A stretch of DNA of 64,000 bases from Sclerodactyla briareus (GCA_026419785.1 JAODTK010002765.1:347501-411500); one strand, 5' to 3'. Shown: positions 50,055-61,065, counted from the stretch's first letter. Notes: generated by a model from the letters alone, not told the origin. Numbers and translations: made by a program.

Positions 50055-50375
50055 CCCTTATTGACAACCGAACCCCAATTATGCCACATAACAAGCATCT
50101 GGCTATTTCACAGAGTACTGGCTGGCAAACCCAATTGTCTTTCTCATTTTGCCAGTCAAAGGGCCGTTCTTTGGATATTTGGCTATCCATTTCTACTCGA
50201 ATATCATCTTCTCCGAGTCTCTTCATCGCTCGGATTCCAGCAATATTGTTCCTTCAACTAGTACGCGATGTCCTGGCTAAAAATTAGAAGGCAATTGGGT
50301 TGCCAGCCGGTTACTCTGTGGAATAGCTAAATGCTTGTTATAGAGCATAATGGGGTGCAGAGTCAATAAGGGATA
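50055..50375. repeat. Foldback element (inverted repeat with ~80 nt arms)
   Basis: The left arm 50055-50135 and right arm 50290-50373 are reverse complements with scattered mismatches. ATAACAAGCAT (50088-50098) pairs with ATGCTTGTTAT (50331-50341), CCAATTG with CAATTGG, and CCCCTTATTGAC (50055-50066) with GTCAATAAGGGA. The right-arm sequence recurs at about 31930-32030, so it belongs to a dispersed family. The loop has no assigned gene. Confidence 0.75.
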
Positions 50376-50548
50376 AGTTATTCGTTGTCGCAAATTCACC
50401 AACCACTTTAGTTTTGTGCATTTAACTTTATAGTAGAGAAGTTGCATGTTTTGGGAATTGAATAAATTTATTGCCATTGAGTTCATTGCCATTACATTGC
50501 TAAATTATTTTTTGAGACATTTAAGGAACAAGGCTTAACACGACATAG

Positions 50549-50659
50549 ATGCCCATGATGGCTCACAGAGCATGTTGGATATCGCCATGAAGAAGAACAT
50601 CTACCGGAACCAGTTTTGCAGTTTCATCGGCACGGAACCCTTACCAGACCTGAGGGAGG
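50549..50659 (+). CDS. Candidate internal exon, unknown protein
   Basis: After the acceptor CACGACATAG an open frame of 111 nt encodes AHDGSQSMLDIAMKKNIYRN and continues QFCSFIGTEPLPDLRE. The donor is GAGG|GTAATT at 50660. The length is a multiple of three and the composition is protein-like. No family is recognised. It may join 48885-48997 through unseen exons. Confidence 0.35.
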
Positions 50660-51289
50660 GTAATTTCAAATTAGCCACCAGGATTCTGCACTGTCCAGCC
50701 GATCAATAGAGCTAACTTTTATGACTACACTTGCAGTGTCCTAACCTATTGTGCCCCCAATTCGGCACATTTTTGGAGCACAGAGGCGGTGAGATCTGCA
50801 ATCCTACTCTAGCTCACAATGGTGCCTCATTTTGGCATGAAATAGTTGGAGATTTTTTCCCTGTCTTATCTCCACCTAATTTTGATACCAGGGTCTCGGG
50901 TAAGATTAGCTTATTAGCTAACCGCGTCTTTCAACCCTGTATGAATTGTATATTAATAATAATAATACCCTGGGTATTTCTAATGGTTTCTTGTGAGATC
51001 CCTAAATTCTTGGCGGTTTGACTAGTTAAAAGTCCTGTGTTTCGAGATGAAATCTGGTCAAAGAACTTGGGCTTACGGTAAGATTGGTAGCCTACACTCA
51101 GCCTAATGCAGTGTGAGTGGGGAGTGCTTTTGTTAGCCTGCACGCACTAGAGTTCACTCCCGTGTTGCATGCAGTCTAGTATAAGTTAAGGTAACCCGTA
51201 TAACCAGGAGAGGGAAGGAACGAAAGTTTGGGGATCACTCTGTGAACAGCGCCCAGCTGCGGGGATTATGATCCCGAAACCTCAGCCCT
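50660..51289. other. No gene recognised
   Basis: A short AAT microsatellite lies at about 50953-50966. Nothing else is supportable. Confidence 0.4.
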
Positions 51290-51585
51290 AGCCTACCTGC
51301 CTATAATGTCCATTGTTCCAGATGACGGGGCAAGTGCTGTCTGGACAGCAGGTCCCTATCCCAGTGCGAACACCAGGTACTCATAACCAGCTGCGTGGGC
51401 AGGGACGCACCAGCAGCCAGCATTAACTGGCGCGATGAACCCCAACCCAACAAAACTTTCCAGATTACTTGGGCTACCTGGCAGCCGATTTGCCTAGAGA
51501 AGATACCAACATGCCTCCTCTGCGATTCGAACCCAAAACCATTGGGTTCCAAGCATTATCACCGGACCACTAGACCATGTTGGCT
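51290..51585 (-). mobile_element. tRNA-derived SINE
   Basis: On the minus strand the first ~80 nt fold as a degraded tRNA. GCCAACA at the 5' side can pair with TGTTGGT about 75 nt later. The A box TGGTCTAGTGGT spans 51566-51577 and the B box GGTTCGAATCG spans 51523-51533. The T stem is broken, so it is not a working tRNA gene. An unrelated body follows to about 51290. Confidence 0.6.
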
Positions 51586-54500
51586 CGACAATAACCAGGG
51601 TAGACCTTTAACCTACTTTGCCCTCATAATAGAGACAGTAGAAGGCTGTAGAATCCATTGGTTCACTTAGGGGTTTTAATTCATGACTGTTGGGGTAGCT
51701 GGCTATATAATAACCCTGCCAAAGGAGCAAGTTTATTGAAGCCAAAAATTGGCAAGGCTATTCCGTTCTGCGTTGCTGGACCTGGGAGCAGCGCTACTCC
51801 GCCGGTTCTGGGTTCCCTGCTACGCCTATCAAAACCTTCCCTGCCAGGACTTGGGAGTTTTGCTATTTCGTCAGTCAGTAACGATACCCTGAGGAGCCAC
51901 CATAGTTGGACTCAAGGCCGTTCAAACCAGATCAACCGGCACATTCATCCGTAACCCCAGAATTTGAGCCGAGTACCTTCGTTAATCAGGCCTTCAGATC
52001 AGAATCGGGACCACGCTGTACCAGCTGGTACCGGATCGATCCGAGCTCCCTGCTAGCAATTGGAATCTGGCTTACAACAACCGAGTAAGCTATATTTGGT
52101 GGGAAGGCGTGCGTGAGCCAGGGTGGAGGTTTTGCGAGCCATCCAGCATCAATGCAAATCTGCCTTAGTGCCCATTGCTTGCCTCTCGGGCATTTCCAAC
52201 AGCGATGGTATCCTACCCTGACTCAGCCAATTGATGTGTAATGGGTCAACGGAGAGCATAGTGAACCCACTTGGTAAATAACCTCATCTATCGTTTTGTT
52301 CTGTATGGATCATGCGAAATGCTGTAATCACAGCCCTGCTCCCACTCCTTACAAACCCCGCTTCTGGCCCCGGATAAAACGCTATTACTCATACTCTGAG
52401 ACTGTGCTGAAGACCTCCATTTATGTGTGAAACCCTTGACGCCTAAGCCCCGACATGCCAATCAAGACAATTGCTTCGCTTCGGCGATGTAGGATCATGA
52501 TTGGAGTGAACTCTGAGATCAGCTGGTAGTGTCATCACTAACAGTATGAAACGGATCTAAATGTGGTCTCGCATGTTTATGAGATTGGAAAGCTTTTTTT
52601 TTTTTCTTTTTTGACAGATAGCTATGATGCGCTCGCGTGCCGGGGTATTTGCTCAGTGGGGCTTGTCTTATTACGAGTCCATTCCCGTCTATGAGTTACC
52701 TTAAAAAAGGTAGTATCTATAAGAGTGATTACCAATCCCATGCACTTTTTGGCACAATGACTGCAGTCATCGACGACAAATTGTTCATCTTGTAGCACAA
52801 TCAGCAGGGGGTATATGAACCCATCGTTCATTTGGGAAAATGTTTGAGGCACATACTCCCAGTTTAAGAATTTTTACTGCATAAAGCAGTCAGTAGTAAT
52901 TCTTGTATGAATTCCAAGAGTCCCTATGTCATTGACGACATCATGTGTGTGATGGCCCTAGCTTGTTAACACCATACCTTGACCTTTTTACTTTTTGGGG
53001 ACGGGGAGTACATCATTGCTTCTGAGGTAAACAGGGGTCATTTTCGGGTGAAATAGTGAAAATTTATCTTAGGCTTGTTTATATGATACTACCTTCATCT
53101 CACTGATTTGTGTCCTATACTGTATATTATTCTGGCAGCCCTTAATCTCTTGTAGAACAATGGCCAAGCAGGGGAGCACCAAGCCCCAAATTAATGGTGC
53201 TCACCTAGGTTTTTGGACCCCTTAAAAACCCAAATCTCTGAATTTATGTTGTCCACTCTATTCTCAAGGGGGTTCCAATCATAAGTCAAATCATTTCCCG
53301 AATTCCTTATTTGTGCACCAGGGAACTGATGTTGCTTGTCATATCCTAGCCTAGGCCGATTCATTTCTTACCCAGATAAGCCGCCCACTTTCCACAGATG
53401 GGACTTATCCATCCCAATTGTATTTCGCAGAAGTGTATCGACAATCCAAGTCCTCCATCCCACAAATGAGTTCAAGATGCTTCTATAGTATAGCACAGCA
53501 GTAAGTGCAGGAAAGACACCCATATCTGTTCCATCAATCTATAATTTTGAAAAAAGGTCAGCCATTGTGTGCGTGCTCACATTGGTGGATATTGAGCCCT
53601 TGTAACATTAGCTACATTAGGTGCCACTGAACTTGCTCATGATATGTGATGTTCTGTTTAATAACAACTGACAGAGTCAGATGAGTTTTCTTTACAGACT
53701 AACCATCATTATGAATCTTTACTTAGGCTTAGTTATGCCCTCCATGGCCTCAACCCTTTCCTAATGCCTCATGGCTACGCTTCACCAAACACAAACTTAG
53801 AGTGAGCTAATCTCAATGTTTATGTTGAACACCCTGAATAAAGCTTAGTCCCAGGGCCTGTGGTACTTCCTAGGCCTCTGCCCACAGACAGAACATCTAC
53901 ATAAGCATCTTGAGTTGGTGTGAAATAGCCTAAAATCTGCCAAAATTTTGGCACTTGCAGGTACTGTGGAGTAGCTGTATAAACTGTAACTATAGAGTAG
54001 CCCTGCCTCTCAGGCGAAAGCTTGAGCTGGAGAGACCAATGCTAGCCTATGTACCTTTAGTACACAAAAGCTATAGCCTAACCATCCCCAAACATGGTGA
54101 CAGAATTTGGCTAAGACTTCCAACTATTATTAGTTTGAGAATCTGGCTGTACCATAAAATAGTTAGAGGAATTGATCATCACTCCCCTCGTTAAAGTTAG
54201 CAAAGCAAAAGAATAATCTAGCCTATCGTACGGATGAAAACTAAACAGTCTAGCACTCACTAAGCCTAGCAGTAGCACTTGTTCCTATCCGTTTTTGGCC
54301 TTGTTTTTTAGACACTTTTTAATTGCACTACAGGTAAAAGTTGGAATTAACTATGGCAGCAAACTTAATTGTAAAAAATCGACATAAAATTTTTGCGTCC
54401 GAGCAGAAGACTTGGTGCACGGGCGAGGAAAAAAACGCAAAAACGCGACCCCTGTGGCCAAGGTCATCTGAGAGCACCTGGAGTAATTTTAATGGGAATG

Positions 54501-54835
54501 TTTCTATGTTTTGCAGCCTCCAGATTGGAGGGAAAGTGTGTGTGTCAAATTCTTTGCTCATTATCCCTTCATCACATATCTGATTCAGCTCTCATTAACC
54601 TGTGATTGGACACTTCCCCTGGTCCGAAGTTATTCCACCCACAAATTTGATCATTTGAACAATACCCTATTTCCAAAGTAATTTTCCCTCACTACAACTG
54701 CAGCGTTCTGGTGTGCATTGGCGAAATGCTCCTCAGATGAGCGAGATTGCTACACACTTTTTGTAAGTGCCTAACTTCAGTTTTTGTACACAAAACTGAA
54801 GCCTGCTAGCAGGTTTTCTACGATTCCTCTCTGAA
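51586..54835. other. No gene recognised
   Basis: Open frames at 51658-52088 and 54328-54605 have no domain. No repeat copy within the window was found. Confidence 0.35.
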
Positions 54836-55250
54836 TTGCTTCACGAGTGTCTGGCGCAATTTCAACATGGCTCATCTGTCCACCTGACTGGCAATTTCCT
54901 CTCTTTTATCAAACTGCAGTTCTTGAAGGTAGATGTCAGACCAGCCCCCCCTCAGCATGCTCCCCACCTCATATTTCTTAATCACCCCGTTCCAGTTTCA
55001 GGCTGGTATACTGATATCAGCATTTCAAAGCTGAGCGTGGAACGTCCCCGAGGTTGGACGCCCGGAGGCCCTGGCAGCTTCGTCTGAGGATTGCAGAAGA
55101 GTGGAATATGCAGCATGGTTCCGTCAAAGAGACCTACCACATCAACAAAGAACGGCTTACGTCATACCTTCATCCAAACTGTGAGACTCCATATCGTCCC
55201 ATATTCAGGAAAAGAGAAATTCAACTGCTACTCCTTGTCCGATAATGGAA
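54836..55250 (+). other. Two overlapping open frames, possibly one frameshifted exon
   Basis: The frame 54836-55087 ends soon after SKLSVERPRGW, while the frame 55054-55245 continues with RIAEEWNMQHGSVKETYHIN. Both look protein-like and they overlap at 55054-55087, as expected if one indel broke a single frame. An acceptor-like CCAGTTTCAG precedes 55003. The family is unknown. Confidence 0.22.
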
Positions 55251-56785
55251 ATTGGTAAGAAATCAATAGTATTCAGCACAGCGTGAGGCAAAGGAAAGGG
55301 AGAGGAAGCCATGTAAGAGAACGTGGAAAAGAAAGGTGGTGGAAGGTGAATCTGTTCACCGTTGACAATCGTTTATGCAGGAACCTGTAAATGCATGGTA
55401 CATTATTCTGCTAACCGCTGCACAGAGGTATTGTTATTGAATTGGCAGCATTAAACCATTCCAACCACAGATAGTGGGTGTTTAGTGGTGCAAGAGCACA
55501 ATTTTACGTAAGGGTCCCTTGCCTCATTCTTTGACTATTAGCCTGAACATCTGTAACAAACTAAGACTTCTTATGATATTTCATGTGGACAGGTAGATAG
55601 ATTCCGTCTGGCACACCAATATGACTGAATTGTGTTGTCAAGGACGTTTTGAGTAATCTAGCCTTCCCCCCACCCGTTTGGTCTATGAATACCTCGACTG
55701 TCACAAAATGATAGGGCCAGGTCTCCAAACACTCCATGCCTCATATATGAGTGATGAACAATGCACTATGATACATTTACAAGAATCAGGAACAATTTTG
55801 ACTAAAGTTAGACTGTTGTTCACCACCATGCTGAAACAATAGATGTACATCCGCCCCACAAAGGCAACTCACATACAAACATGCTTGCATTAGCTCACAT
55901 GACAAGCTGATATGGTTTGAGTTCGCCGCTCACAACATTTTTGTCTCGCTTGAACAAAATTCAGGAAGAGACTTAGCGATCACTTTGTTGTGTGTGTGTA
56001 TATATTATATGTGTGTGTTTGTGTGTCCCGCTTTCTTGTTAGCAGGATTTTCCGAAACAGTATGACCGATTTTGATAATATTTGTATGTAGTATCGGTTT
56101 GGGGTGAACATAATTTGATTGGATCTTGGGCACAAAAAGTCATGATAAGAAGCTAAGTAGGGAATATTTGCGTGTTACTGTGAAGATCGTTAGCAAGATA
56201 CAGATGAACCGTAAGTGCTATGGTGATTTGGTTTGGGACGTAGGTACAGGAGAATCTGAAGTTTGTCAGATTTTTAGGAAACTTGTATGATATATTTGTC
56301 TAGCGGGGGTCAAACTTATCCCAGCAAGGGTGCAGACCTTCGTACTACACATTTCAGTTGTGAAAATCCTCCACCAGGTACACGGAATAGGGCATAGCCT
56401 CAATGTGGGGGTGTGATAATCGCATGCAGAGGGCAACCGGCAAATTGCATACCCCTCTGTTGTCCTGTTGTTCCCCTGGCTCAAATCTATCCATAGTCAT
56501 CCCAGATCCACTACTGACAATGCTACCAGACGACTATTTGTAGACTAGGCAAAGTAGCCTGATGTTTGAGCTCTGGCTGTATGTAGGCTCAGCATTAGGC
56601 CTAGGCTTTAGGCTAGACTCCTGGCTAGACTTCTGCAAGGACTTGGATATTGTTCTGCACCTTCAGCAGCAGTTTCCTCAACGTGGTCAGTTCCATAGCC
56701 AAAGGTCACTAAAGGTCACCACCAGCTTCACATAGGCATCTGGTTTCTCCAGCCTCAAAAAGAATGGAGAATGCATGGGTCCATT
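55251..56785. other. No gene recognised; GT microsatellite
   Basis: A (GT)n/(TA)n stretch at about 55988-56030 is preceded by 'TTCAGGAAGAGACT', also seen before the (GT)n at 33830. This is a small dispersed repeat. Nothing coding was recognised. Confidence 0.4.
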
Positions 56786-56937
56786 TCAGGGAAGTGGATT
56801 CGGCGGTACCTCTGGGCTCTGCCACCTTGAAATTGCTTTTGGGTGTTGTTCCAACATTAACAGTACTCTAAGGAGATCCTCATTCATAAGACTGGGATCT
56901 TCCTCCCAGATCTCATTCAGAGTATAGCCATTGAATG
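56786..56937 (-). CDS. Candidate terminal or internal exon, unknown protein
   Basis: On the minus strand an acceptor (TTGATCTACAG) precedes an open frame that starts FNGYTLNEIWEEDPSLMNED, continues LLRVLLMLEQH and stops at 56786. A GT donor after TTTCAAG near 56841 would make it a shorter internal exon. The pattern is acidic and helical without low complexity. A second open stretch just upstream (about 56963-57116) may be another exon. No family is recognised. Confidence 0.33.
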
Positions 56938-57119
56938 CTGTAGATCAATTACAACAATTTAGTCCAGGCAGATGATGAGGCATGTGATGTCTGGACCATC
57001 ACCATACCTCCCTAATTCCCTTTTAAAGCGACAATGGGAGGTCCTCCTGGAGAGTCCTTTCACCACTATTCTGTGGTTGGATGAATCCGTTAGAGAGCTT
57101 GGTGCTGGCTCCATCTGCT

Positions 57120-57600
57120 CAATTGCAAGCTAACTGGGTGTATGATTATTGGCAAACTTAGTCAGTAATTTCCAGACTAAATGGCATCTCTAGTCTGCAT
57201 AGTCTGATTTTGGAACAATTCAAGACTTAAATATGACTTGTACTGGAGTCAGCAAATTGCAGGCTTGTCGAGTCAGTAAATTCCATACTTAAATTGGGCT
57301 TGTACTTGGGTCAGCAAATTGCAGGCTTGTCGAGTCAGTAAATTCCATACTTAAATTGGGCCTCAGTCTGGAGTCAGACAATTGCAGGCTTACTGGGTGT
57401 ATGTTTTGCTGCTCATTTGAGTCAGCGAATTTCAGACTTGTGTGGCTGTTTCAGCTATAGTCAGCAAATTTCTGACTCCAGTGTGAATTCCTTCTCTCCA
57501 AACTCATTTCAATCAGATTCGATCAAGTCAGCCTGGAGTCTGCAATTTCAGTCATTTTTTAGTCTGGAAATGTTCCAGAATCAGACTGACAGACTCCCGG
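57120..57600. repeat. Minisatellite, unit ~60-65 bp
   Basis: 'GTCAGCAAATTGCAGGCTTG' followed by 'GAGTCAGTAAATTCCATACT' is repeated almost exactly at about 57249 and 57312. Diverged versions run on both sides (about 57130-57210 and 57370-57570). The plus-strand ORF at 57417-57806 reads through this array and the G tract and is not a gene. Confidence 0.75.
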
Positions 57601-57632
57601 CTGACTTGAGCTCCATCAATATTTCCAGCAGC

Positions 57633-57652
57633 GGGGGGGGGGGGGGGGGGGG
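57633..57652. repeat. G20 homopolymer tract
   Basis: Twenty consecutive G. The true length is uncertain in a noisy assembly. Confidence 0.8.
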
Positions 57653-57810
57653 TTACAAATTGGTGGGTTTCAACAAATTGGTTGGGCACCACTTGAGAAT
57701 TTCGACCACACCTCATTGGTACCTCGTAATCGGTATCATCTGTTTTTTATTGTATCATCATTTGTCAACGCACGGTGCATGTGTTACGGAAAACTTCGCT
57801 CAGTAAATAT

Positions 57811-58470
57811 TGTAGATCAGAGGTGGTCCGATTCGGCCCAAACTTGGTGGCGCACTTGTTGATTCTGGCTTTGCGATGTAATCATGTGATAGCCCTACCT
57901 TCCCCCACTTACATAGTGGTATTTTCTTGTCATACATGGTAATCAAAATGTTCTACATGGTGGCGGTATTGTATTACATGGTGGTCATTTGAATACATGG
58001 TGGTCATAGTGACCTACGAAGTGGTCAAAAAGTGGTTAGAGGTATCCTACATATGACTACATGGTGGAAGTTTATTTGGATAATTAAATAAGGTTTGAAC
58101 CACTGGGCGAACCACTTGGTAATGAGAGCCATACATCCGTCCGTCTTCCACTTATCGTGTTAAAACCCGAGGCATCACACACACACACGGATATGCGCAT
58201 GCATGACCTGAGCCTACGGCCAGAATCAATAAAAGTAAAAAAAATTTACCTAGTTCTTGTGCACAGTATGCCTGGTCTTGTCATAGACCTGCTGGAAGGT
58301 GTCCATCTGTAGCTCCTCATTTTCTTGGTACATCACTTTGAGACCGTAAGAAATATTTGTTATCAAACTTCTGTAAAACTTTCATCCTTTCTTGTTGCCA
58401 TTCTGTGCTTACGCCATTAGCGATAGCATCTGCAGTATACTGTCGTCATGGACAAAGGATATTCACTGTA
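57811..58470 (-). repeat. Direct duplication, copy 1 (carries a terminal exon)
   Basis: It matches 60630-61060 in order: 'TATTGTAGATCAGAGGTGGT', 'CCCAAACTTGGTGGC', 'AACCACTTGGTAATGAGAGC', 'AATCAATAAAAGTAAAA', the exon itself, then 'TTTCATCCTTTCTTGTTGC'. This copy has an extra 'TACATGGTGGTCA' short tandem array at about 57945-58060. Confidence 0.85.
58250..58340 (-). pseudogene. Terminal exon, diverged copy
   Basis: This is the duplicate of 60876-60968. It encodes the same C-terminus with small changes (VMYQENEELQMDTFQQVYDK, then TRHTVHKN and stop). The region GACAAGACCAGGCATAC versus GACAAGACAGGCATTAC shows two compensating indels. Its acceptor reads TTACGG where the other copy has CTACAG, so normal splicing into this copy is doubtful. 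Confidence 0.45.
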
Positions 58471-58499
58471 GTGCTTGAGGATTTCTGTCTTTACCTTGC

Positions 58500-58655
58500 C
58501 ACTTTGTTCATTAAATCTGAAATAGGTTGACTGATTTCTGGGTTGATCCAGTGCCAGAGGACTCGAGGCCACGTTTCTGGTATCGGCCTCAGCATTGGAA
58601 GCCAATGCCTCGGCCGAGCCAAACAGGCAAGTATACTTCAAATTTTGCAACAAAA
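58500..58655 (-). pseudogene. Possible C-terminal fragment of the DUF7869-type gene
   Basis: Proteins with this domain often end with a segment resembling 'GLD..RQ.YLY..IR'. The minus frame here has LDQPRNQSTYFRFNE followed by a GT donor-like GGCAAG|GTAAAG. The resemblance is weak and rests on memory of the family. Confidence 0.25.
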
Positions 58656-59126
58656 TACTTTATAAAACCAGAAAGCCAAGAGATTCCTTTGACACATAGG
58701 CATTTAAATTTTTTGAACAACAGTTTTGTGAATATTGAAAGGAAGGCCAGTAAACACACAGTAAAGCCTAGCCAACACGCCAATTCACTGACATGCAATA
58801 GCACTGCACTTTACACACGAACAAAGCATTCAACATGACAAGCTTCGTCACGGTTGAAAGGATCAAAGAAGTTTAGAAGTTTTGAAAATGAAAATTTGAC
58901 ACCGATATTGGGCTCTAGTCACACACTGCGGCAGCCTGGTTCTGTGCTGAAGCTCATGTGCATGGAGTAGTATCATCACTATTCACTACTGAGAACATGT
59001 TACAACAGACTTCCTCTGAACAGATAGAAGATACAGACTCGGACTCAACGAGGCCTCATGTGGACATGGATTAATGGGTCTTGAAATTGAAGTTGTATAA
59101 AAACACGTGAAAAATAGGTACTGTAC

Positions 59127-59830
59127 CTCATGTGATGAATCGACTTGATGCCTTTCATTGGACTTATGAAGTCGGGTGACAGGAAGGATTGCCAATTGAA
59201 CACTGGGACCAGGGTCTCCCCTCCTTTGGTTCCAACGGATCTGGAATATTCACCATTCCCACGGTAGTTACTCTCGGTAAGGACAGCAGGCAACGTCTTG
59301 GAGACTACTAAACATAGATCTTCGGAACCACTTCTTGATGAGACCGAATCCAGTGCTCGCCCCCCCTTCCCCCTGGCCTAATTTTGTGTGACCGTTCCAG
59401 AAAGTTGAGTGTTATATCTGTGTGCATTCCATGCAAGGTCCTCCAGGAAAGGTACCACATGACATACTTATTTTTGTTCTGCCCTGAACAATTTGTCAAA
59501 ATGGAGATGTACCTGTTCTCTCCAAGTCCATAGGTTTCGAAGAAATCATGCAGGTAGCTAATTACGGTGTTGGATCCTTTTGAAATTGCCATGCCCTCAT
59601 CAATGATGTAGTTAACCTGTGATGGTACTGCCTCGCAGGCGACACCGAAGATTCCCACCTTGTGCGGACAGAGAAAATAAATTGGCCCTGGCTGTTCCGG
59701 GTTACTGGGAATGGTGCAATTGTTGGGCCAAGTCAACGAGTAGTGGCATGTCGTGGTCGCGGCTACAGGGCAGATTGCAACCAAGCGAATTCTCACATAC
59801 ACTGTACTGGGACTAAAAAAAAAAAAAAAA
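59127..59830 (-). pseudogene. DUF7869-type domain, frameshifted
   Basis: In order on the minus strand: DLAQQLHH (about 59714-59737), a frame change, SNPEQPGPIYF and VGIFGVACEAVPSQVNYIID (about 59615-59705), and ISYLHDFFETYGLGE. Next come NCSGQNKNKYVMWYLSWRT (about 59440-59500) and DITLNFL, then another frame change, GHTK, FGLIKKWFRRS, a further frame change, and ETLVPVFNWQSFL to IKSIHHMR, with a donor at 59126 (GAG|GTACAG). These are hallmarks of an uncharacterised, transposon-associated family I recall as DUF7869. Its function is unknown. The usual D before NCSGQNKN is absent from the open frame but appears (HFDN) if two neighbouring indels are undone. The frameshifts may be assembly error or decay. 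Confidence 0.7.
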
Positions 59831-59884
59831 CTTTGGAGACATACCGTGAGGCTACCAGGTCCCAAACAATAACCAATATCTTAC

Positions 59885-60263
59885 CTTGTTTTCTGGACAG
59901 TCCGTCCCAGGTCCATTCTCGGGTGTGGGCAGCGCGGTCTCTTTCCTCCTCCACGAGTACAGCCTCCCTCTCGGCCTCCTCAGCCTCTTGGCCTGATCGG
60001 CCTGGCCAGCAGACCTGGCCCGGAAGTTTCTCATGGCCCCAGGTGTTGTATCTGGCGGAGGGGTCGCTGGCCTCTGCGTGGTGGGGTGGAACCGCTGGCT
60101 GACGGGGGGCTAATGGGCGACCCGTGGCCGCTTGGGCTGGGCAGGGGCAGGCTGTGCTGGCTGAGGGCGTCCACGGCGAGATGGTGGTGCTGCTGGTGGT
60201 GGTGGTTGCCAGGGACGGCCACGCCGTCGGGGAGCACCAGCAGCCAGTGGAGGCCAGTGGAGG
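59885..60263 (-). CDS. GC-rich candidate exon upstream of the DUF7869 domain
   Basis: A very good acceptor (TTTTTCTCAATTGCAG, AG at 60265-60264) and donor (CAAG|GTAAGA at 59884) frame 379 nt, with one reading frame open throughout. That frame ends EEAEREAVLVEEERDRAAHT, an acidic helical segment, then REWTWDGLSRKQ. Another frame, open only in the first half, carries two AT-hook-like words RRGRPWQ and RRGRPQP and then KRPRVAH before a stop. With one indel the two halves could be one frame. If spliced, the next exon starts after the T15-AG at about 59814, an intron of about 70 nt. Confidence 0.45.
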
Positions 60264-60373
60264 CTGCAATTGAGAAAAAGTAAACATGCATAAAAAATAT
60301 CAAAGAAATTATGAATGGAATAGCAGTAGTGGTATGATTGTTGGAAGTTGCGGCAGTATTCTGCAATGGGTCC

Positions 60374-60601
60374 AATTGATCCTGGATCAGCCGTGGGCAT
60401 GATACCGCAGGAAGGTCCCATAGCCCTGGCGAACGGACATTGAGTGGGAAACGGGGCGGGAGAAAAGCGGGGGTGAGGTAGGGGTAGAATGTTTAAATGA
60501 ATCAATTGATTACCACATACATACATCTTTGTAGCACACAAGATTGGACAGAGGCCTGGATCAGCTGTTGGCATGATACCGCAGGAAAGTCCCATAGCCA
60601 G
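60374..60601 (-). repeat. Paired 40 bp direct repeats
   Basis: 'ATGATACCGCAGGAA.GTCCC' with the flanking 'GGATCAGC.GT.GGC' occurs at 60378-60424 and 60552-60599. In the minus frame both read MG.SCGIMPTADPG. It may be a small tandem duplication of an exon-like piece; the coding role is unproven. Confidence 0.5.
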
Positions 60602-60629
60602 AGCACAGTCACTATTAACATGTGTTAAT

Positions 60630-61060
60630 ATTGTAGATCAGAGGTGGTACGGTTCAGCCCAAACTTGGTGGCTCACTTTTTGATTTTTTTTGCTTTTGGA
60701 TAGAAAAATTTGTTAAGGTTTGAACCTGGGCTAACCACTTGGTAATGAGAGCCGTACATCCTTCGTCTTCCACCTAACATGTTTACAACCCCAGGCGTAA
60801 ACAACACCCACACACCTACCCGACATGCGTAACCTTGAGCCTACGGCAAGGAATCAATAAAAGTAAAATTTTTACCTAGTTCTTGTGCACAGTAATGCCT
60901 GTCTTGTCATAGACCTGCTGGAAGGTGTTTTTCTGTAACTCCTCATTCTCTTGGTACATCACTTTGACCTGTAGCAGAAATATTTGTTATTAATCTTCTG
61001 TAAAGCTTTCATCCTTTCTTGTTGCTCTTGACAGTGCAGAATGCATTAGCGGCTGAAAAA
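60630..61060 (-). repeat. Direct duplication, copy 2 (carries the intact terminal exon)
   Basis: This is the partner of 57811-58470; see there. It lies directly 3' of the DUF3504 segment, while copy 1 lies 3' of the DUF7869 segment. Each domain is thus followed by the same ~0.45 kb module. Confidence 0.85.
60876..60968 (-). CDS. Terminal coding exon, unknown protein
   Basis: The acceptor TTTCTGCTACAG (AG at 60970-60969) precedes 30 codons and a stop: VKVMYQENEELQKNTFQQVY, then DKTGITVHKN, TAG at 60878-60876. Conservation of the amino-acid sequence in the second copy at 58250-58340, despite divergent flanks, argues that this frame was coding. It lies about 100 bp downstream of the DUF3504 segment and may be the last exon of that gene. 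The family is not recognised. Confidence 0.5.
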   Translation of the reverse strand, partial: VKVMYQENEELQKNTFQQVYDKTGITVHKN

Positions 61061-61065
61061 AGTGA

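Noticed and set aside
51505-51585. Functional tRNA gene
   Set aside because: A and B boxes and an acceptor-stem match exist, but the T stem is broken and a SINE body follows.
57417-57806. 129-codon plus-strand ORF with poly-Gly
   Set aside because: It is made by the 60-65 bp minisatellite and the G20 tract.
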